This document shows, piece by piece, positions 63,590-64,000 of a stretch of DNA of 64,000 nucleotides (position 1 is the first letter of the stretch; every line of letters starts with the position of its first letter). This stretch comes from Chytridium lagenaria (lineage: Eukaryota > Chytridiomycota > Chytridiomycetes > Chytridiales > Chytridiaceae): the NCBI GenBank assembly GCA_025449115.1, contig JAHLKC010000095.1, positions 62,001 to 126,000 of the forward strand. The letters run 5' to 3'. A program made the translations under genes and the position numbers. The notes below the pieces were generated by a model. That model did not search any database. It was not told the origin of the DNA and saw nothing but the letters and a program-made list of their open reading frames with translations.

Positions 63590-64000
63590 TTGAAGCACCA
63601 GCAGATTTAATTAGCTGCATGATTTGGTGCTTCGGCAAACGAAATGACGGTACCTCCCTTACCAAGAAGATGGGAGAAGTACCGACTACCGAAAATTCGG
63701 AAAGCCCCAGTGGACACCAATGTCAGGTTGCACGAGATCTTGAGGTACGAATACAAGGGCAGATCCTATTGCGAGGTCATAATTATATTTATTTCTGGTT
63801 TTGATTTTGCTCATAAGGTGACGGATGGCAGGAAAATGTTTCAATATACCTTGAAGGGCCAGCTTACCTCCAAATCGGATTTCGACCCAATTAACAGTCC
63901 TGTTAACACCAGGAACACAAGACTTTAATTACCTATCAGTGGGGCGGTTCAACGTTACTTTCCTGATGACCATTCTGTTGATGAACTTAAATATTCCTTC
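63590..64000 (+). CDS. unknown protein U, copy 2 (cut by window end)
   Basis: KYRLPKIRKAPVDTNVRLHE, ILRYEYKGRSYCEVIIIFIS, GFDFAHKVTDGRKMFQYTLK and, after a shift near 63,925, LPISGAVQRYFPDDHSVDEL, still open at the edge. Colinear with copy 1 at 52,434-55,699, with about half the residues identical by eye over 60 positions. Confidence 0.5.

Noticed and set aside
1..64000. tRNA or rRNA genes
   Set aside because: I searched by eye for cloverleaf-like T-loop and CCA patterns and conserved rRNA words and found none except the primer binding site complement.

Overview
The window reads as nuclear DNA of a fungus, possibly an early-diverging lineage. It has GT-AG introns of about 45-380 nt, a septation-initiation LRR scaffold (Cdc11/Nud1-like), a cap-binding subunit with fungal-type sequence, and Ty3-type elements typical of fungi. 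No species can be named from the sequence alone. Several conserved genes need single-base corrections to read through, so some frame breaks are probably sequence errors rather than decay.

Layout. (1) 1-14.2 kb is a host gene block: a Cdc11/Nud1-like gene (minus, cut by the left edge), a head-to-head pair of the complex I subunit NDUFB4/B15 (minus) and the nuclear cap-binding subunit CBP20 (plus), ribosomal protein L19 (plus) and SRP72 (plus). Tandem arrays of about 165, 55 and 256 bp lie between them. (2) 14.6-19.6 kb is a 5-kb satellite of about 75-bp monomers organised mostly as a 149-bp A/B dimer. (3) 19.6-22.7 kb holds an inverted-repeat (fold-back) element and a related repeat that continues at 46.7 kb. 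(4) 22,701-46,730 is an outer Ty3-type LTR retrotransposon with 489-490-bp LTRs and a 4-bp target duplication. It contains a nested inner LTR retrotransposon at 25,227-39,605 with about 960-bp LTRs. (5) 46.9-64 kb is AT-rich and crowded with DNA transposons: four copies of an intron-bearing DDE transposase, a hAT element with a perfect 8-bp duplication, a Tc1/mariner-like element with perfect 33-bp ends, a pogo-like transposase, and two copies of an unknown protein.

The main discovery candidate is the architecture of the two LTR retrotransposons. Both carry an ExoIII/APE-type endonuclease/exonuclease/phosphatase (EEP) domain with its catalytic motifs, placed between RNase H and integrase. In the inner element, RT, RNase H, an ASCH/PUA-like domain, EEP and the integrase core lie in one uninterrupted 1,600-codon frame, followed by a GPY/F-like module and a chromodomain. 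LTR elements normally rely on integrase alone, while APE-type nucleases belong to non-LTR elements and DNA repair. The inner element is also flanked by a 216-bp direct duplication instead of the usual 4-6 bp, which could reflect an unusual, possibly EEP-assisted, integration route. The link between nuclease and duplication is inference.

The EEP, ASCH, transposase and host-gene assignments come from motif reading without database searches. Gene ends and exon borders are given only where reading phase supports them.
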